Positions 1-8,362 are shown, numbered from the stretch's first letter. The stretch is 11,705 nucleotides of DNA from CAIUPE01 sp046092445 (GCA_046092445.1 JBJTDR010000051.1:1-11705), one strand, 5' to 3'. The notes: generated by a model from the letters alone, not told the origin. Program-made: numbers and translations.

Positions 1-2
1 AA

Positions 3-1796
3 ATTGCACTGACTTTTGGAGGTCATCCGCTGTTCGAGAGCGCTGATCTCTCGATCAGCGCAGGAGAACGCCTGTGCCTCGTCGGCCGAAACGGTTCCGG
101 CAAGTCGACCTTGCTCAAAATCGCTGCTGGTCTCGTCGAGCCCGATCATGGCGAGCGCTTTGTCCAGCCGGGTACGACAATCCGCTATCTGCCACAGGAG
201 CCTGATCTTTCCGGCTATCCGACGACTTTGGCTTACGTCGAAGCGGGGCTTACTTCCGGCGACGAGAACTACCGTGCGCTCTATCTGCTCGAAGCCCTCG
301 GCCTGAACGGGACGGAAGACCCTGCAAAACTCTCGGGCGGTGAGGCGCGTCGCGCCGCTCTGGCGCGTGTTCTCGCACCCGTGCCTGATCTGCTGATGCT
401 GGACGAACCGACGAACCATCTCGATCTCCCCGCGATCGAGTGGCTCGAAGCCGAACTCGCATCGCTCAAATCCGCGCTTGTCCTGATCAGCCATGATCGC
501 CGCTTCCTCTCCAATTTGTCGCGCGCGACGCTCTGGCTGGACCGCGGTATCACACGGCGACTCGATCAGGGTTTTGCAGCATTTGAAGATTGGCGCGACA
601 CGATTTTCGAGGAAGAGGAACGCGAGCGGCACAAGCTCGATCGGCAGATCATGCGCGAGGAACACTGGGTGCGCTATGGCGTCACCGCCCGCCGGAAACG
701 TAATGTCCGGCGCATGGGGGAACTGGCAAATCTCCGTCGGAAGCAGCGTGATCATCGCGTATTGACAGGCGATGTCAAACTCGTCGCGGCCGAAGCCGAC
801 ACGTCCAGCGCGATGGTGATCGAGGCCAAAAAGATCAGCAAATCCTTTGGCGAGCGCGCCATCGTATCGGAATTATCACTCCGCATTCTGCGCGGCGACC
901 GCCTCGGTATTGTCGGCGCCAATGGCACCGGCAAAACGACCCTGATCAATCTGCTGACCGGCAAACTGACATCCGATTCCGGTCATGTCCGCCTCGGCAT
1001 CAACCTCGCCATGGTCACGCTCGAACAAAAGCGCGATAGTCTTGATCCGAACGCGACATTGGCCGAAACGCTCACTGGCGGCAGCGGCGACATGGTCGTC
1101 GTCAATGGCGAGCCACGCCATGTCGTCTCCTACATGAAGGATTTTCTGTTTCCGCCCGAACAGGCCCGGACGCCCGTATCGGTTCTGTCAGGCGGTGAAC
1201 GCGCACGCCTGCTGCTGGCCGTCGCCCTCGCCTCACCCTCGAATCTGCTCGTTCTGGACGAACCAACCAACGATCTCGACCTTGAGACTCTTGATCTTCT
1301 CGAGGATATGCTGGGCGATTATGCCGGCACATTACTCGTCGTCAGCCATGATCGCGACTTTCTGGATCGCGTTGCAACCGCGGTTCTTCTCTCCGAAGGC
1401 AAGGGGCGTTGGCTTGAATATGCCGGCGGCTATTCCGACATGGTCCGCCAGCGCGGCACCGGCGTCGAAGCGCGCACATCGACATCGAGACCTTCAAACA
1501 CGGGCAAAGGCAAAACCCCGACTGCTGCCAGCCCGCCTGCCCCCGAGATCAAACGCAAGCTCTCGTTCAAAGAAAAGCACGCGCTCGAAACAATTCCGGC
1601 GCGCATGGAAGCACTGGAACGAGACATCAGAAAGTTGCGCGACGCTCTGGCCGACGTGACGCTTTTCAAACGGGACCGTCAGCGGTTCGACAAGGTTCAG
1701 GCAACACTGGCACGCGCCGAGCAAGAACTCGCTGCATCCGAAGAGCAATGGCTCGCGCTTGAACTGCTGCGCGAGGAGCTGGAGGGGCCTGCCTGA
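3..1796 (+). CDS. uup: ABC-F family ATPase Uup, 5' end cut by the window
   Basis: This is a cytoplasmic ABC-F protein with two ATPase domains and no membrane segment. The family acts on ribosomes, and Uup is also tied to transposon precise-excision and branched-DNA phenotypes. The frame is open from base 3, giving 597 residues before TGA. Residues 28-36 are Walker A (GRNGSGKST), 110-114 the LSGGE signature and 130-141 Walker B (LLMLDEPTNHLD). A charged linker (about 196-251) follows. The second set is GANGTGKTT (305-313), LSGGE (395-399) and LLVLDEPTNDLD (415-426). A Lys/Thr/Pro-rich spacer (about 486-521) leads to a predicted C-terminal coiled coil (about 522-592), the Uup-specific DNA-binding arm. 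Uup is usually 600-635 residues, so only about ten N-terminal residues are missing. The gene converges on the M20 gene with no spacer. Other ABC-F members lack this C-terminal arm, so Uup is the best name. Confidence 0.93.
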   Translation: MALTFGGHPLFESADLSISAGERLCLVGRNGSGKSTLLKIAAGLVEPDHGERFVQPGTTIRYLPQEPDLSGYPTTLAYVEAGLTSGDENYRALYLLEALGLNGTEDPAKLSGGEARRAALARVLAPVPDLLMLDEPTNHLDLPAIEWLEAELASLKSALVLISHDRRFLSNLSRATLWLDRGITRRLDQGFAAFEDWRDTIFEEEERERHKLDRQIMREEHWVRYGVTARRKRNVRRMGELANLRRKQRDHRVLTGDVKLVAAEADTSSAMVIEAKKISKSFGERAIVSELSLRILRGDRLGIVGANGTGKTTLINLLTGKLTSDSGHVRLGINLAMVTLEQKRDSLDPNATLAETLTGGSGDMVVVNGEPRHVVSYMKDFLFPPEQARTPVSVLSGGERARLLLAVALASPSNLLVLDEPTNDLDLETLDLLEDMLGDYAGTLLVVSHDRDFLDRVATAVLLSEGKGRWLEYAGGYSDMVRQRGTGVEARTSTSRPSNTGKGKTPTAASPPAPEIKRKLSFKEKHALETIPARMEALERDIRKLRDALADVTLFKRDRQRFDKVQATLARAEQELAASEEQWLALELLREELEGPA

Positions 1797-1805
1797 TCAG
1801 GCAGG
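1788..1805. terminator. Perfect palindrome holding both convergent stop codons (possible bidirectional terminator)
   Basis: CCTGCC-TGATCA-GGCAGG is an 18-bp perfect inverted repeat. The TGA of uup (1794-1796) and the TGA of the opposite-strand M20 gene (1797-1799, read as TCA) form its central TGATCA. RNA from either strand could fold into a GC-rich stem of six pairs or more at exactly the end of each coding region. No T-run follows on either side, so intrinsic termination is uncertain. The stem could instead protect 3' ends or slow convergent polymerases. Confidence 0.45.
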
Positions 1806-2960
1806 AAGCGCCTGCTCCACCAGTCTCACCCAGTAGCTCACGCCGGTGGGGATGACGTTGTCGTCGAAATCATAGCGCTCGTGATGCAGACCGGCTGAGT
1901 CGCCATTGCCGATAAAGATGAAGCATCCCGGTCGGGCCTCGAGCATATAGGAGAAATCCTCCGCTCCCATGATCGGCGCAACCGCAGTATTGACCTGTCC
2001 ATTGCCGGCGACATCGGCGGCAATTCTTGCGGCAAACGCCGTTTGATCCGCATGATTGACCGTCACCGGATAGCCCCGATGATAAGCGAATGTGATCTGC
2101 GCGCCATGCATGGCGGCTGTGGCATCGGCAATGGCATGCATCCTCGCCTCGACGAGATCGCGGATCTTTTCGCTGAATGTCCGGACCGTGCCTTTCAACG
2201 TCGCATCCTGCGGGATGACGTTTTCCGCTTCGCCCGCATGGATCACCGTCGTCGAGATCACCGCGCTTTCGAGCGGATCCACATTGCGCGAGACAATCCC
2301 CTGCAAGGCAATCACCAGCTGGCAGGAGATATAGACGGGATCAATCGACAATTGCGGGATTGCTGCATGCGCCCCTTGGCCTGCGACATGAATCTCGAAA
2401 AAATCCGCCGCGGCCATGATCGGGCCCGGACGCACGCCGAAATGGCCGACAGGCATCCCCGGCATATTGTGCATGCCGTAGACCTCGTTGATACCGAAGC
2501 GCTCCATCATGCCGTCATCCACCATGGCCTTGCCGCCCGCGCCGCCCTCTTCAGCCGGCTGGAAAATCACGACAGCCGATCCGGCGAAATTCCGCGTCTC
2601 TGCGAGGTAGCGTGCCGCCCCGAGCAGCATCGCCATATGGCCGTCATGCCCGCAGGCATGCATCTTTCCGGTGGTTTGCGAGGCATAGGCCTTGCCGGTT
2701 TTCTCGAGAATCGGCAGGGCATCCATATCCGACCGCAATCCGATGACGCGATTCCCGGCCAGACGCCCCTTGATCACGCCGACGACGCCCGTCCGTCCGA
2801 TACCCGTCACAACCTCGTCGCAGCCGAATTCCTTGAGCTTTTCCGCCACAACGCCCGCGGTCCGGTGGACATCATATTGCAACTCCGGATGGGTATGAAA
2901 ATCCTGTCGCCAGACAGAGATTTCGGGAGCGAGTTCGGCAATACGGTTCAATATCGGCAT
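1797..2960 (-). CDS. M20 family metallo-amidohydrolase (hippurate hydrolase/aminoacylase-like)
   Basis: This is a probable cytoplasmic amidohydrolase of peptidase family M20, subfamily D. It would cleave N-acyl amino acids or similar amides with a divalent-metal centre; the true substrate cannot be read here. Counted from the chosen start it has 387 residues, normal for the family. Visible metal and catalytic motifs are CGHDGH (103-108), the EE pair in QPAEEG (137-138), a His in YGMHNMPG (about 164), GAHAAIP in the dimerisation/lid region (196-202), GAEDFS (332-337) and HH near the C terminus (359-360). A longer frame from 2990 exists. However, the ATG at 2960 has AAGGA six bases upstream, relatives begin with MPILNRIAEL-like sequence, and the upstream ATG lies inside the apparent -10 box. 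No signal peptide is seen. The gene is convergent with uup and divergent from tal. Confidence 0.9.
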   Translation of the reverse strand: MPILNRIAELAPEISVWRQDFHTHPELQYDVHRTAGVVAEKLKEFGCDEVVTGIGRTGVVGVIKGRLAGNRVIGLRSDMDALPILEKTGKAYASQTTGKMHACGHDGHMAMLLGAARYLAETRNFAGSAVVIFQPAEEGGAGGKAMVDDGMMERFGINEVYGMHNMPGMPVGHFGVRPGPIMAAADFFEIHVAGQGAHAAIPQLSIDPVYISCQLVIALQGIVSRNVDPLESAVISTTVIHAGEAENVIPQDATLKGTVRTFSEKIRDLVEARMHAIADATAAMHGAQITFAYHRGYPVTVNHADQTAFAARIAADVAGNGQVNTAVAPIMGAEDFSYMLEARPGCFIFIGNGDSAGLHHERYDFDDNVIPTGVSYWVRLVEQALPA

Positions 2961-2988
2961 CTGAATTCCTTCGATTCCACTTTCTCCC

Positions 2989-3017
2989 ATTAAATCCCGT
3001 TGTCACCCGCGCGTCAA
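2989..3017 (-). promoter_or_regulatory. Sigma-70-like promoter of the M20 amidohydrolase gene
   Basis: On the minus strand TTGACG (3012-3017) is followed by a 17-bp spacer and TTTAAT (2989-2994). Spacing is optimal and both boxes are close to consensus. The expected transcript start is near 2982, about 22 bases before the ATG at 2960, leaving room for the AAGGA ribosome site. The alternative ATG at 2990 overlaps the -10 box and would be upstream of the RNA start. In the same divergent gap I see no comparably good plus-strand promoter for tal. Confidence 0.6.
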
Positions 3018-3126
3018 AGCCGGAATCTCCACCTCGGATGAGGGCAGCGCGTGACAAACCCGTTTTTGCAATGATAGGAGTAGACGAAATTTTTTCGCCC
3101 TTCTCATACGACAGGACTGCCGCGGC

Positions 3127-4089
3127 ATGACAAGCAAACTCGACCAGTTGAAATCCATGACCGTTGTTGTCGCCGACACTGGCGATATGGAGGCCATTCG
3201 CACCTTCCGTCCCACCGATTGCACGACGAACCCGACCCTCGTGCTCAAGGCCGCCCAGATGGAAGCCTATGAGTCCGTAGTTTCGGACGCGGTCACATGG
3301 GGCAGAAGGCAGGCGGGTGCGCGCGATGCTGTTGCTGCTGCGGTTGCAGACCGTCTGGCAGTCGCTTTTGGCACGGAATTGTCAAAGCTCGTCCCGGGCC
3401 GCGTTTCAACAGAAGTTGACGCGGATTTGTCGTTCGATACCCGGAAATCGGTTGAAAAGGCCCGCGCCATTCTCGCTGCCTACGCCGTGAATGGCGTACC
3501 GAAGGAGCGCATCCTGATCAAGATCGCCTCGACATGGGAGGGCATCCGCGCCGCGGAAATTCTCCAGCGGGAGGGCGTTGATTGCAACCTCACCTTGTTG
3601 TTCTCGCTCGCACAGGCGGTTGCGTGCGCCAAGGCGGGTGTATTTCTGATTTCACCCTTTGTCGGCCGAATTCTCGATTGGTATGCCAAGGCGGAAGGCA
3701 AGACCTTCACCGCGGAGGAAGATCCGGGTGTGCTCTCCGTCCGGCAGATTTACGCCTATTACAAGCGCCACGGCCACAATACCGTCGTGATGGGCGCGAG
3801 TTTCCGCAATATTGGCGAAATCGAAGCCCTTGCGGGATGCGACAGGCTCACCATCGCGCCCGCTTTGCTCGAACAATTGGCCAAGGATACAGGCACAATG
3901 CCACGCAAGCTTGATCCGGCAAATGCCGCAAAATCAGGCCCCGACGCCATCGTTGTCGACGAAGCAAACTTCCGCTGGGCGATGAATCAGGACGCGATGG
4001 CGACCGAAAAACTCGCCGAAGGCATACGCGGCTTTGCCAAGGATCTTGGCAGCCTGAGGACCATGATCCTGCAACGAATGGATGCGTGA
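3127..4089 (+). CDS. tal: Transaldolase (TalB type)
   Basis: This cytoplasmic enzyme of the non-oxidative pentose phosphate pathway moves a dihydroxyacetone unit from sedoheptulose-7-phosphate to glyceraldehyde-3-phosphate through a lysine Schiff base. The 320-residue protein matches the E. coli TalB type almost end to end (317 residues). All four key residues fall at the same numbers as in TalB: Asp17 (VVADTGD), Asn35 (CTTNP), Glu96 (GRVSTEVDA) and Schiff-base Lys132 (LIKIASTWEG). The NLTLLFS, SPFVGRILDWY and VMGASFRN blocks are also intact. The start ATG has AGGA about ten bases upstream. The gene diverges from the M20 gene and converges on the aminotransferase with a four-base gap. It is probably a housekeeping gene, not part of the sugar uptake locus to its right. 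Confidence 0.95.
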   Translation: MTSKLDQLKSMTVVVADTGDMEAIRTFRPTDCTTNPTLVLKAAQMEAYESVVSDAVTWGRRQAGARDAVAAAVADRLAVAFGTELSKLVPGRVSTEVDADLSFDTRKSVEKARAILAAYAVNGVPKERILIKIASTWEGIRAAEILQREGVDCNLTLLFSLAQAVACAKAGVFLISPFVGRILDWYAKAEGKTFTAEEDPGVLSVRQIYAYYKRHGHNTVVMGASFRNIGEIEALAGCDRLTIAPALLEQLAKDTGTMPRKLDPANAAKSGPDAIVVDEANFRWAMNQDAMATEKLAEGIRGFAKDLGSLRTMILQRMDA

Positions 4090-4093
4090 CGCT

Positions 4094-5239
4094 CTAGCGC
4101 TTCAGTCCTGCGAGTCGTTCCAATGCGCCGTCGAGCACGTCGTCGCGTTTAGCAAAGCAGAAACGCACGACGGTTTTGACCGGATTTTCGGCATAAAACG
4201 CTGAAACAGGAATTGCCGCGACGCCCTGCTCCCGCACGAGCCGTTGACAGAAGGCGGCATCATCGGTTTCGCCGAGCGGGGCGATATCAATATTCACGAA
4301 ATAGGTTCCGGCGCTCGGCAACACCGAAAAGCCGAGCGACTCGAGCCCTGTGGAAAAACGGTCTCGGCTGCGCTCAAGCCCGGCACGCAACGCGTTAAAA
4401 AATTGGTCATCCTTGGCAAGACCATAGGCAACGGCGGTCTGGAGGTTTGGCGGGGTTGTGAACGTCAAAAACTGGTGTGCTTTGGAGAGCACCCGCATCA
4501 GCGCAGGGGCCGCGCAGGAAAACCCTACTTTCCATCCGGTCAGCGAGAAAATCTTGCCCGCCGAGCCAATTTTGACCGTGCGTTCGCGCATTCCCTCAAT
4601 ATTCAGCATGGAGAGATGCGGCACGCCGTCAAACACAACATGCTCCCATACCTCGTCGCAAATCGCGTATGCGTCATGTTTCACGCAGAACCTCGCCAAC
4701 AGGTCGAGATCCTCCTTGCCATAGACGATTCCGGCCGGATTTAGGGGATTGTTGAACAAAACAAGTTTGGTCTTGTCGGAAAAGGCCTTGCCGAGCATGG
4801 CTTCGCTGAAACGCCAATGCGGCGGCTCAAGCGTGACAAAGCGCGGCACGCCCCCTGCCCTCAGCACAAGCGGCAGATAGGCGTCATAAAGCGGCTGGAA
4901 CAGCACCACTTCATCACCCGGTTTGATCAAAGCCATCAACGCGCCGGCGATGGCCTCTGTCGCGCCAGAGGTGATCATTACCTCGCTCTCCCAATCAAGG
5001 CTCACACCCTGATGATGTGCGTAATGACGGGCAACCGCCTGCCGGAGTTCAGGCCATCCCATCATGGGCGGATAGTGGTTCCAGCCCTCCATCAAGGCAT
5101 CTGCGGCCTTGCGCCGCACATCCTCCGCGCCGGGATCGTCGGGAAAGCCCTGGCCGAGATTGATCGCCCCCGTCTCGCGCGCAAGGCGGGACATGGTTTC
5201 GAAAATCGTCGTCGGGATATCGGCAAAAATAGGGTTCAT
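4094..5239 (-). CDS. Class I/II PLP-dependent aminotransferase
   Basis: This is a fold-type I aminotransferase of 381 residues. It resembles the kynurenine/glutamine-K/methionine aminotransferase group by its N-terminal INLGQGFPDDPG-like segment and its NPLNPAG block (164-170). PLP-binding residues are visible: Asn167, Asp195 in ICDEVWEH, Tyr118 in PLYDAY, the internal aldimine Lys229 in SAGKIFSLTGWK, and the substrate carboxylate Arg359 in VVRFCF. The amino-acid substrate cannot be fixed. The ATG lies 19 bases after the stop of the sugar ABC ATPase gene on the same strand, so it may be read through from the importer operon. No strong Shine-Dalgarno is present close to the ATG (GAGG is about 17 bases away). 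The chemistry gives no obvious reason for it to serve sugar uptake, so the link may be only positional. Confidence 0.9.
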   Translation of the reverse strand: MNPIFADIPTTIFETMSRLARETGAINLGQGFPDDPGAEDVRRKAADALMEGWNHYPPMMGWPELRQAVARHYAHHQGVSLDWESEVMITSGATEAIAGALMALIKPGDEVVLFQPLYDAYLPLVLRAGGVPRFVTLEPPHWRFSEAMLGKAFSDKTKLVLFNNPLNPAGIVYGKEDLDLLARFCVKHDAYAICDEVWEHVVFDGVPHLSMLNIEGMRERTVKIGSAGKIFSLTGWKVGFSCAAPALMRVLSKAHQFLTFTTPPNLQTAVAYGLAKDDQFFNALRAGLERSRDRFSTGLESLGFSVLPSAGTYFVNIDIAPLGETDDAAFCQRLVREQGVAAIPVSAFYAENPVKTVVRFCFAKRDDVLDGALERLAGLKR

Positions 5240-5258
5240 AACGCGGGACGATACCGCC

Positions 5259-6035
5259 TCACGCGGCGCGCTTCAATGCCTCGTCGGCGGAAAGGGCCGT
5301 TTCTGGGGTGCCGGAAACAATGAGTTCGAGCACTTCGCGTTCATTGGTGTGTTTCACGTACCGGTCACCAACGTTTTCGCCACGTTTCAGGACCATGACG
5401 CGGTCGCCGACTTCGAAAATATCAGTGAGGCGATGCGAGATGATCACTTGGGCTACGCCCTGCTTTTTGAGTTCGGCCATAGTTTCGAGCAAGCGCTCGG
5501 TCGCCATCACCGATAGATTGGCCGTCGGTTCGTCAAAGATAACGACGCGCGGATTGAACGAGATCGCGCGTGCAATCGCGACCGATTGCTGGCGTCCGCC
5601 CGAGAGACTTTCGACCTTCTGGAACACCGAATTCACATCAACCTTGAGACGCTTCAGCACCGTGCCCGCTTCCGCATACATTTTCTCGCGATCGACAAAC
5701 ACGCCAAATTGGCGCGGCCACCGCCCGAGAAAGATATTCTGGCCGACATCCATGTTCCCGCACAACGCGAAGTCCTGATAGATCATCTCGATGCCGACAT
5801 CGCGGCTTTCCTGCGGGCTGCGAAATTGCGTCGAGGCGCCATTGAACAGCACGTCGCCATCATCGCGCTGATAGGCACCCGTCATCACCTTCATCAAGGT
5901 CGATTTGCCGGCGGAATTGTCACCGACGAGGCCGAGAATCTCGCCCGGCATCAGGCTGAAGTCCACGTTTCGCAACGCGTGAACCGCGCCGAAATGCTTC
6001 TGGATCCCGCGCATTTCAATGATTGGAGTCGTCAT
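5259..6035 (-). CDS. CUT2 sugar ABC importer ATPase, single-domain (FrcA-like)
   Basis: This is the cytoplasmic ATPase that powers the neighbouring sugar importer. At 258 residues it holds one nucleotide-binding domain: Walker A GDNSAGKST (38-46), Q-loop Gln87, signature LSGGR (144-148), Walker B VVIFDE (164-169) and H-loop His201. Most CUT2 importers of the RbsA/XylG/MglA type use a double ATPase near 500 residues. This one is half-size, as in FrcA-type systems, and must dimerise. Its ATG overlaps the permease stop (ATGA, 6032-6035) and GGGAG lies a few bases upstream, so the two are translationally coupled. The C-terminal tail after about residue 243 is Ala-rich. The specific sugar cannot be told from this subunit. 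Confidence 0.93.
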   Translation of the reverse strand: MTTPIIEMRGIQKHFGAVHALRNVDFSLMPGEILGLVGDNSAGKSTLMKVMTGAYQRDDGDVLFNGASTQFRSPQESRDVGIEMIYQDFALCGNMDVGQNIFLGRWPRQFGVFVDREKMYAEAGTVLKRLKVDVNSVFQKVESLSGGRQQSVAIARAISFNPRVVIFDEPTANLSVMATERLLETMAELKKQGVAQVIISHRLTDIFEVGDRVMVLKRGENVGDRYVKHTNEREVLELIVSGTPETALSADEALKRAA

Positions 6036-8296
6036 GAGTGGTCTCCCGAGCCGCGAAGCCGGTCAAAGACGCGGCGTATGATGTTTTCCTGCCTGATCCA
6101 GATATCGCCGATGACGGCACCGATCAGGATCAATCCGATAAAGACGTTCATCCAGTGCTGCGGCATCACGAATGACGTGCCGTCCGGCATCAGGATTTGC
6201 AGCGACATTACCGAGCGGATCAAGGTGATCGCAGCGGCACCCGCAAGTGACCCGATAATCGTGCCATACCCGCCAAAGATCGATCCGCCACCAATGATAA
6301 CCGAGGCAATCCCGTCGAGTTCCCGCAAGGAACCGGCGGACGGGTTGAACGAGCGCAGATAGGCGACATAGATCACACCCGCTGCCGAAGCGCAGACCGC
6401 CGAGAAAACCAGCGACCAGAACCGCACCGCCTTTGTATTGATGCCGGAATAACGAGCCGCACGCTCATTGCCGCCCACGGCATAGACCATCTGGCCGATG
6501 GATGTTTTCGCCAGCGCAATGCCTGCGATAATCGCGATCACACCGAGAAAGATCGTCTGAACGCTCACAGCCTTGGCTATTGCCATCAACAAACCCGGTT
6601 CGGGTGCGGTGCCGTAATAGGTCAGGACTTCGTACAGATTGCGGCCGATCAGATTGAAATTCTCAGAGAAGCCGGATAATTGCCGCCCCGCGACGAGCCA
6701 TGCACCGAAGCCGCGCGCAATATAGAACATGCCCAGCGTCGACACGAAGGCGGGCAGCCCAAACCCGACAGTCAGATAGCCGTTCACGACGCCGCACAGC
6801 GTGCCCGCCACCATCGCCACCGCAATCGCGGTTAGTGGATCAACGCCCATTTCCTTCATCAGGAATCCAACCGTTGCACCCGAAAACGCGATAATCGAGC
6901 CAACCGACAAATCCACATCGCCATTGGCAAGCACAAAGGTTAGACCGATCGAGATCAGCGCAATCTCGGTGAATGCAAGTAGAAGGCTGAACGAATTATC
7001 GAGCGAGCCCCAGAAATCCGGCCGCAACCAGAAACCGATCAACCACAAAGCAACAGCGAGCATGATCGCCGCAGCATCGCGCCGTGCGAGAAATGCCTTC
7101 AGGCCCTTGGCACCCATGCCGCTCGCGTCCGTCCGCGCGCCCTTCGTCTGCGCGCCGACAATTGCCGCCTCGCCACGGTCCGGCGGAGGCGGAACGCTCT
7201 CACCCTTCACTTTCGCCCAAAGGCGGGCAACGCCACCGCCCTTGATCGCCCAAGGCTCCAGCAATACGGCGATCAGCAGAATAACGCCCAAAAAGGCCTG
7301 CACCGCGCCCCCCGGCAATTGCGCATAGGCCTGAACAACGATCTGCTCGTCCCCGACATCGATGATCCGCGTGATCGGGAAACCCTCGCGCAACACTTTG
7401 TCGATCAGCACGACCAAGGCCGAACCGAGAACCGCGCCAAGCACGCGCCCTCGCCCGCCCGCAATCGAGGCACCGCCCACGATCACCGCGGCGATCACAA
7501 TCAGTTCCGCACCCTGCCCGTATTGCGACGTGATGCCCTTGTCCTGCGCGACGATCATCAACCCTGCGATACTCGCCGTCAGCGACGAGATCAGATAGGA
7601 CCGCATCCTGACCCAGCGTGTCGGAATCCCCGCATAGCCGGAAGCCTGCTCGTTGCCGCCCACTGCATAGGTTTCGTATCCCGTGCGCGTCTTCGACAGC
7701 GCGAACATGCCGATCAGGGCAATGACGAGGAAGATCAATATCTGGGTATTGAAACCTAATGCATTCGTCTCGCCAAGAATGAAGAAGGCGCGGTCATTGA
7801 CAGCCTTCGTATCAAACGCAATCGTCTTGCCGCCCGTAAGCCCCAGCACAAGCCCGCGCCCGATGAACAGCATCGTAAGCGTTGCGATAAAGGCCGGCAC
7901 TTTTAGTCGCGTCACGAGGAAGCCATTGATCAGCCCGACAGCAAGGCCCGTCATCACGCCGGCAAAAACCGACCAGCCAATCCCGAGATCGAAATGATTC
8001 GGCGAATAGGCTATCGAGAAAATCGTCGCGACCAATCCGAGAATGGAGCCGACAGACAGGTCCAGCTCCTTGTTGACGATCACGAATGTCATGCCGACGG
8101 CCATCACGCCAAAGCGGGCGGTATCACGCAGAATGGCTGAAACCGCGTCAGATGACCCGAAAAAATCTGGATTGATGACAAAACCGGCGATGTAGAGAAT
8201 CGCCATAAAAAACAGGATCCCGAACTCCCACCCGCCAAACAACTGGGCGGGATAGCGTGCCTGCGCATAGCTGGTTGCGGAAGAAACAACGCTCAT
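6032..8296 (-). CDS. Fused double permease of a CUT2 sugar ABC importer
   Basis: This inner-membrane permease of 754 residues is built from two RbsC/XylH-like halves (BPD_transp_2 family) in one chain. The half-repeats are clear: DLSVGSI at 79-85 and 463-469, YAVGGNE at 210-216 and 605-611, and GG-x-SI-x-GG at 274-281 and 669-676. Each half carries many long hydrophobic stretches. The halves are joined by a hydrophilic linker (about 350-405) with a Pro run and Gly/Ala/Lys-rich sequence. Ordinary family members are about 320-340 residues and form dimers, so this is a covalent pseudo-dimer. I chose the ATG at 8296. The longer frame reaches a TTG at 8371 but would place a strong intergenic hairpin inside the coding region and has no ribosome site. 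The ATG at 8296 has only a weak CGGAA. The stop overlaps the ATPase start. Confidence 0.92.
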   Translation of the reverse strand: MSVVSSATSYAQARYPAQLFGGWEFGILFFMAILYIAGFVINPDFFGSSDAVSAILRDTARFGVMAVGMTFVIVNKELDLSVGSILGLVATIFSIAYSPNHFDLGIGWSVFAGVMTGLAVGLINGFLVTRLKVPAFIATLTMLFIGRGLVLGLTGGKTIAFDTKAVNDRAFFILGETNALGFNTQILIFLVIALIGMFALSKTRTGYETYAVGGNEQASGYAGIPTRWVRMRSYLISSLTASIAGLMIVAQDKGITSQYGQGAELIVIAAVIVGGASIAGGRGRVLGAVLGSALVVLIDKVLREGFPITRIIDVGDEQIVVQAYAQLPGGAVQAFLGVILLIAVLLEPWAIKGGGVARLWAKVKGESVPPPPDRGEAAIVGAQTKGARTDASGMGAKGLKAFLARRDAAAIMLAVALWLIGFWLRPDFWGSLDNSFSLLLAFTEIALISIGLTFVLANGDVDLSVGSIIAFSGATVGFLMKEMGVDPLTAIAVAMVAGTLCGVVNGYLTVGFGLPAFVSTLGMFYIARGFGAWLVAGRQLSGFSENFNLIGRNLYEVLTYYGTAPEPGLLMAIAKAVSVQTIFLGVIAIIAGIALAKTSIGQMVYAVGGNERAARYSGINTKAVRFWSLVFSAVCASAAGVIYVAYLRSFNPSAGSLRELDGIASVIIGGGSIFGGYGTIIGSLAGAAAITLIRSVMSLQILMPDGTSFVMPQHWMNVFIGLILIGAVIGDIWIRQENIIRRVFDRLRGSGDHS

Positions 8297-8335
8297 GGAG
8301 AAATTCCGGAAAACAGCGGATAAAAATCGGATGAA

Positions 8336-8362
8336 AGTGCCGGGGCAATACACCCCGGCACT
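8336..8362 (-). terminator. Strong intercistronic stem-loop between binding-protein and permease genes
   Basis: AGTGCCGGGG (8336-8345) pairs perfectly with CCCCGGCACT (8353-8362) around a seven-base loop, giving a ten-pair GC-rich stem. In the transcript it lies 14 bases after the binding-protein stop codon. TTTC follows at once, then ATTTTTATC about ten bases later, so it is an imperfect intrinsic terminator. In importer operons such a hairpin commonly lets the binding protein outnumber the membrane parts, by partial termination or by protecting the upstream mRNA. Its position also argues that permease translation starts downstream, at 8296. Confidence 0.75.

Noticed and set aside
2043..2993. 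A 316-codon plus-strand open frame opposite the M20 gene
   Set aside because: It lies wholly antisense to a gene with intact catalytic motifs, and its translation is rich in His, Arg and Asp with no recognisable domain. It is a GC-driven shadow frame.
3050..3126. Promoter for tal
   Set aside because: GTGACA near 3051 and TTGCAA near 3066 can be paired with weak -10 candidates, but none is good enough to call.
4085..4100. Possible terminator between tal and the aminotransferase (CGCT-CT-AGCG)
   Set aside because: The stem is only four pairs with a two-base loop and no T-run, so it cannot form a credible terminator.
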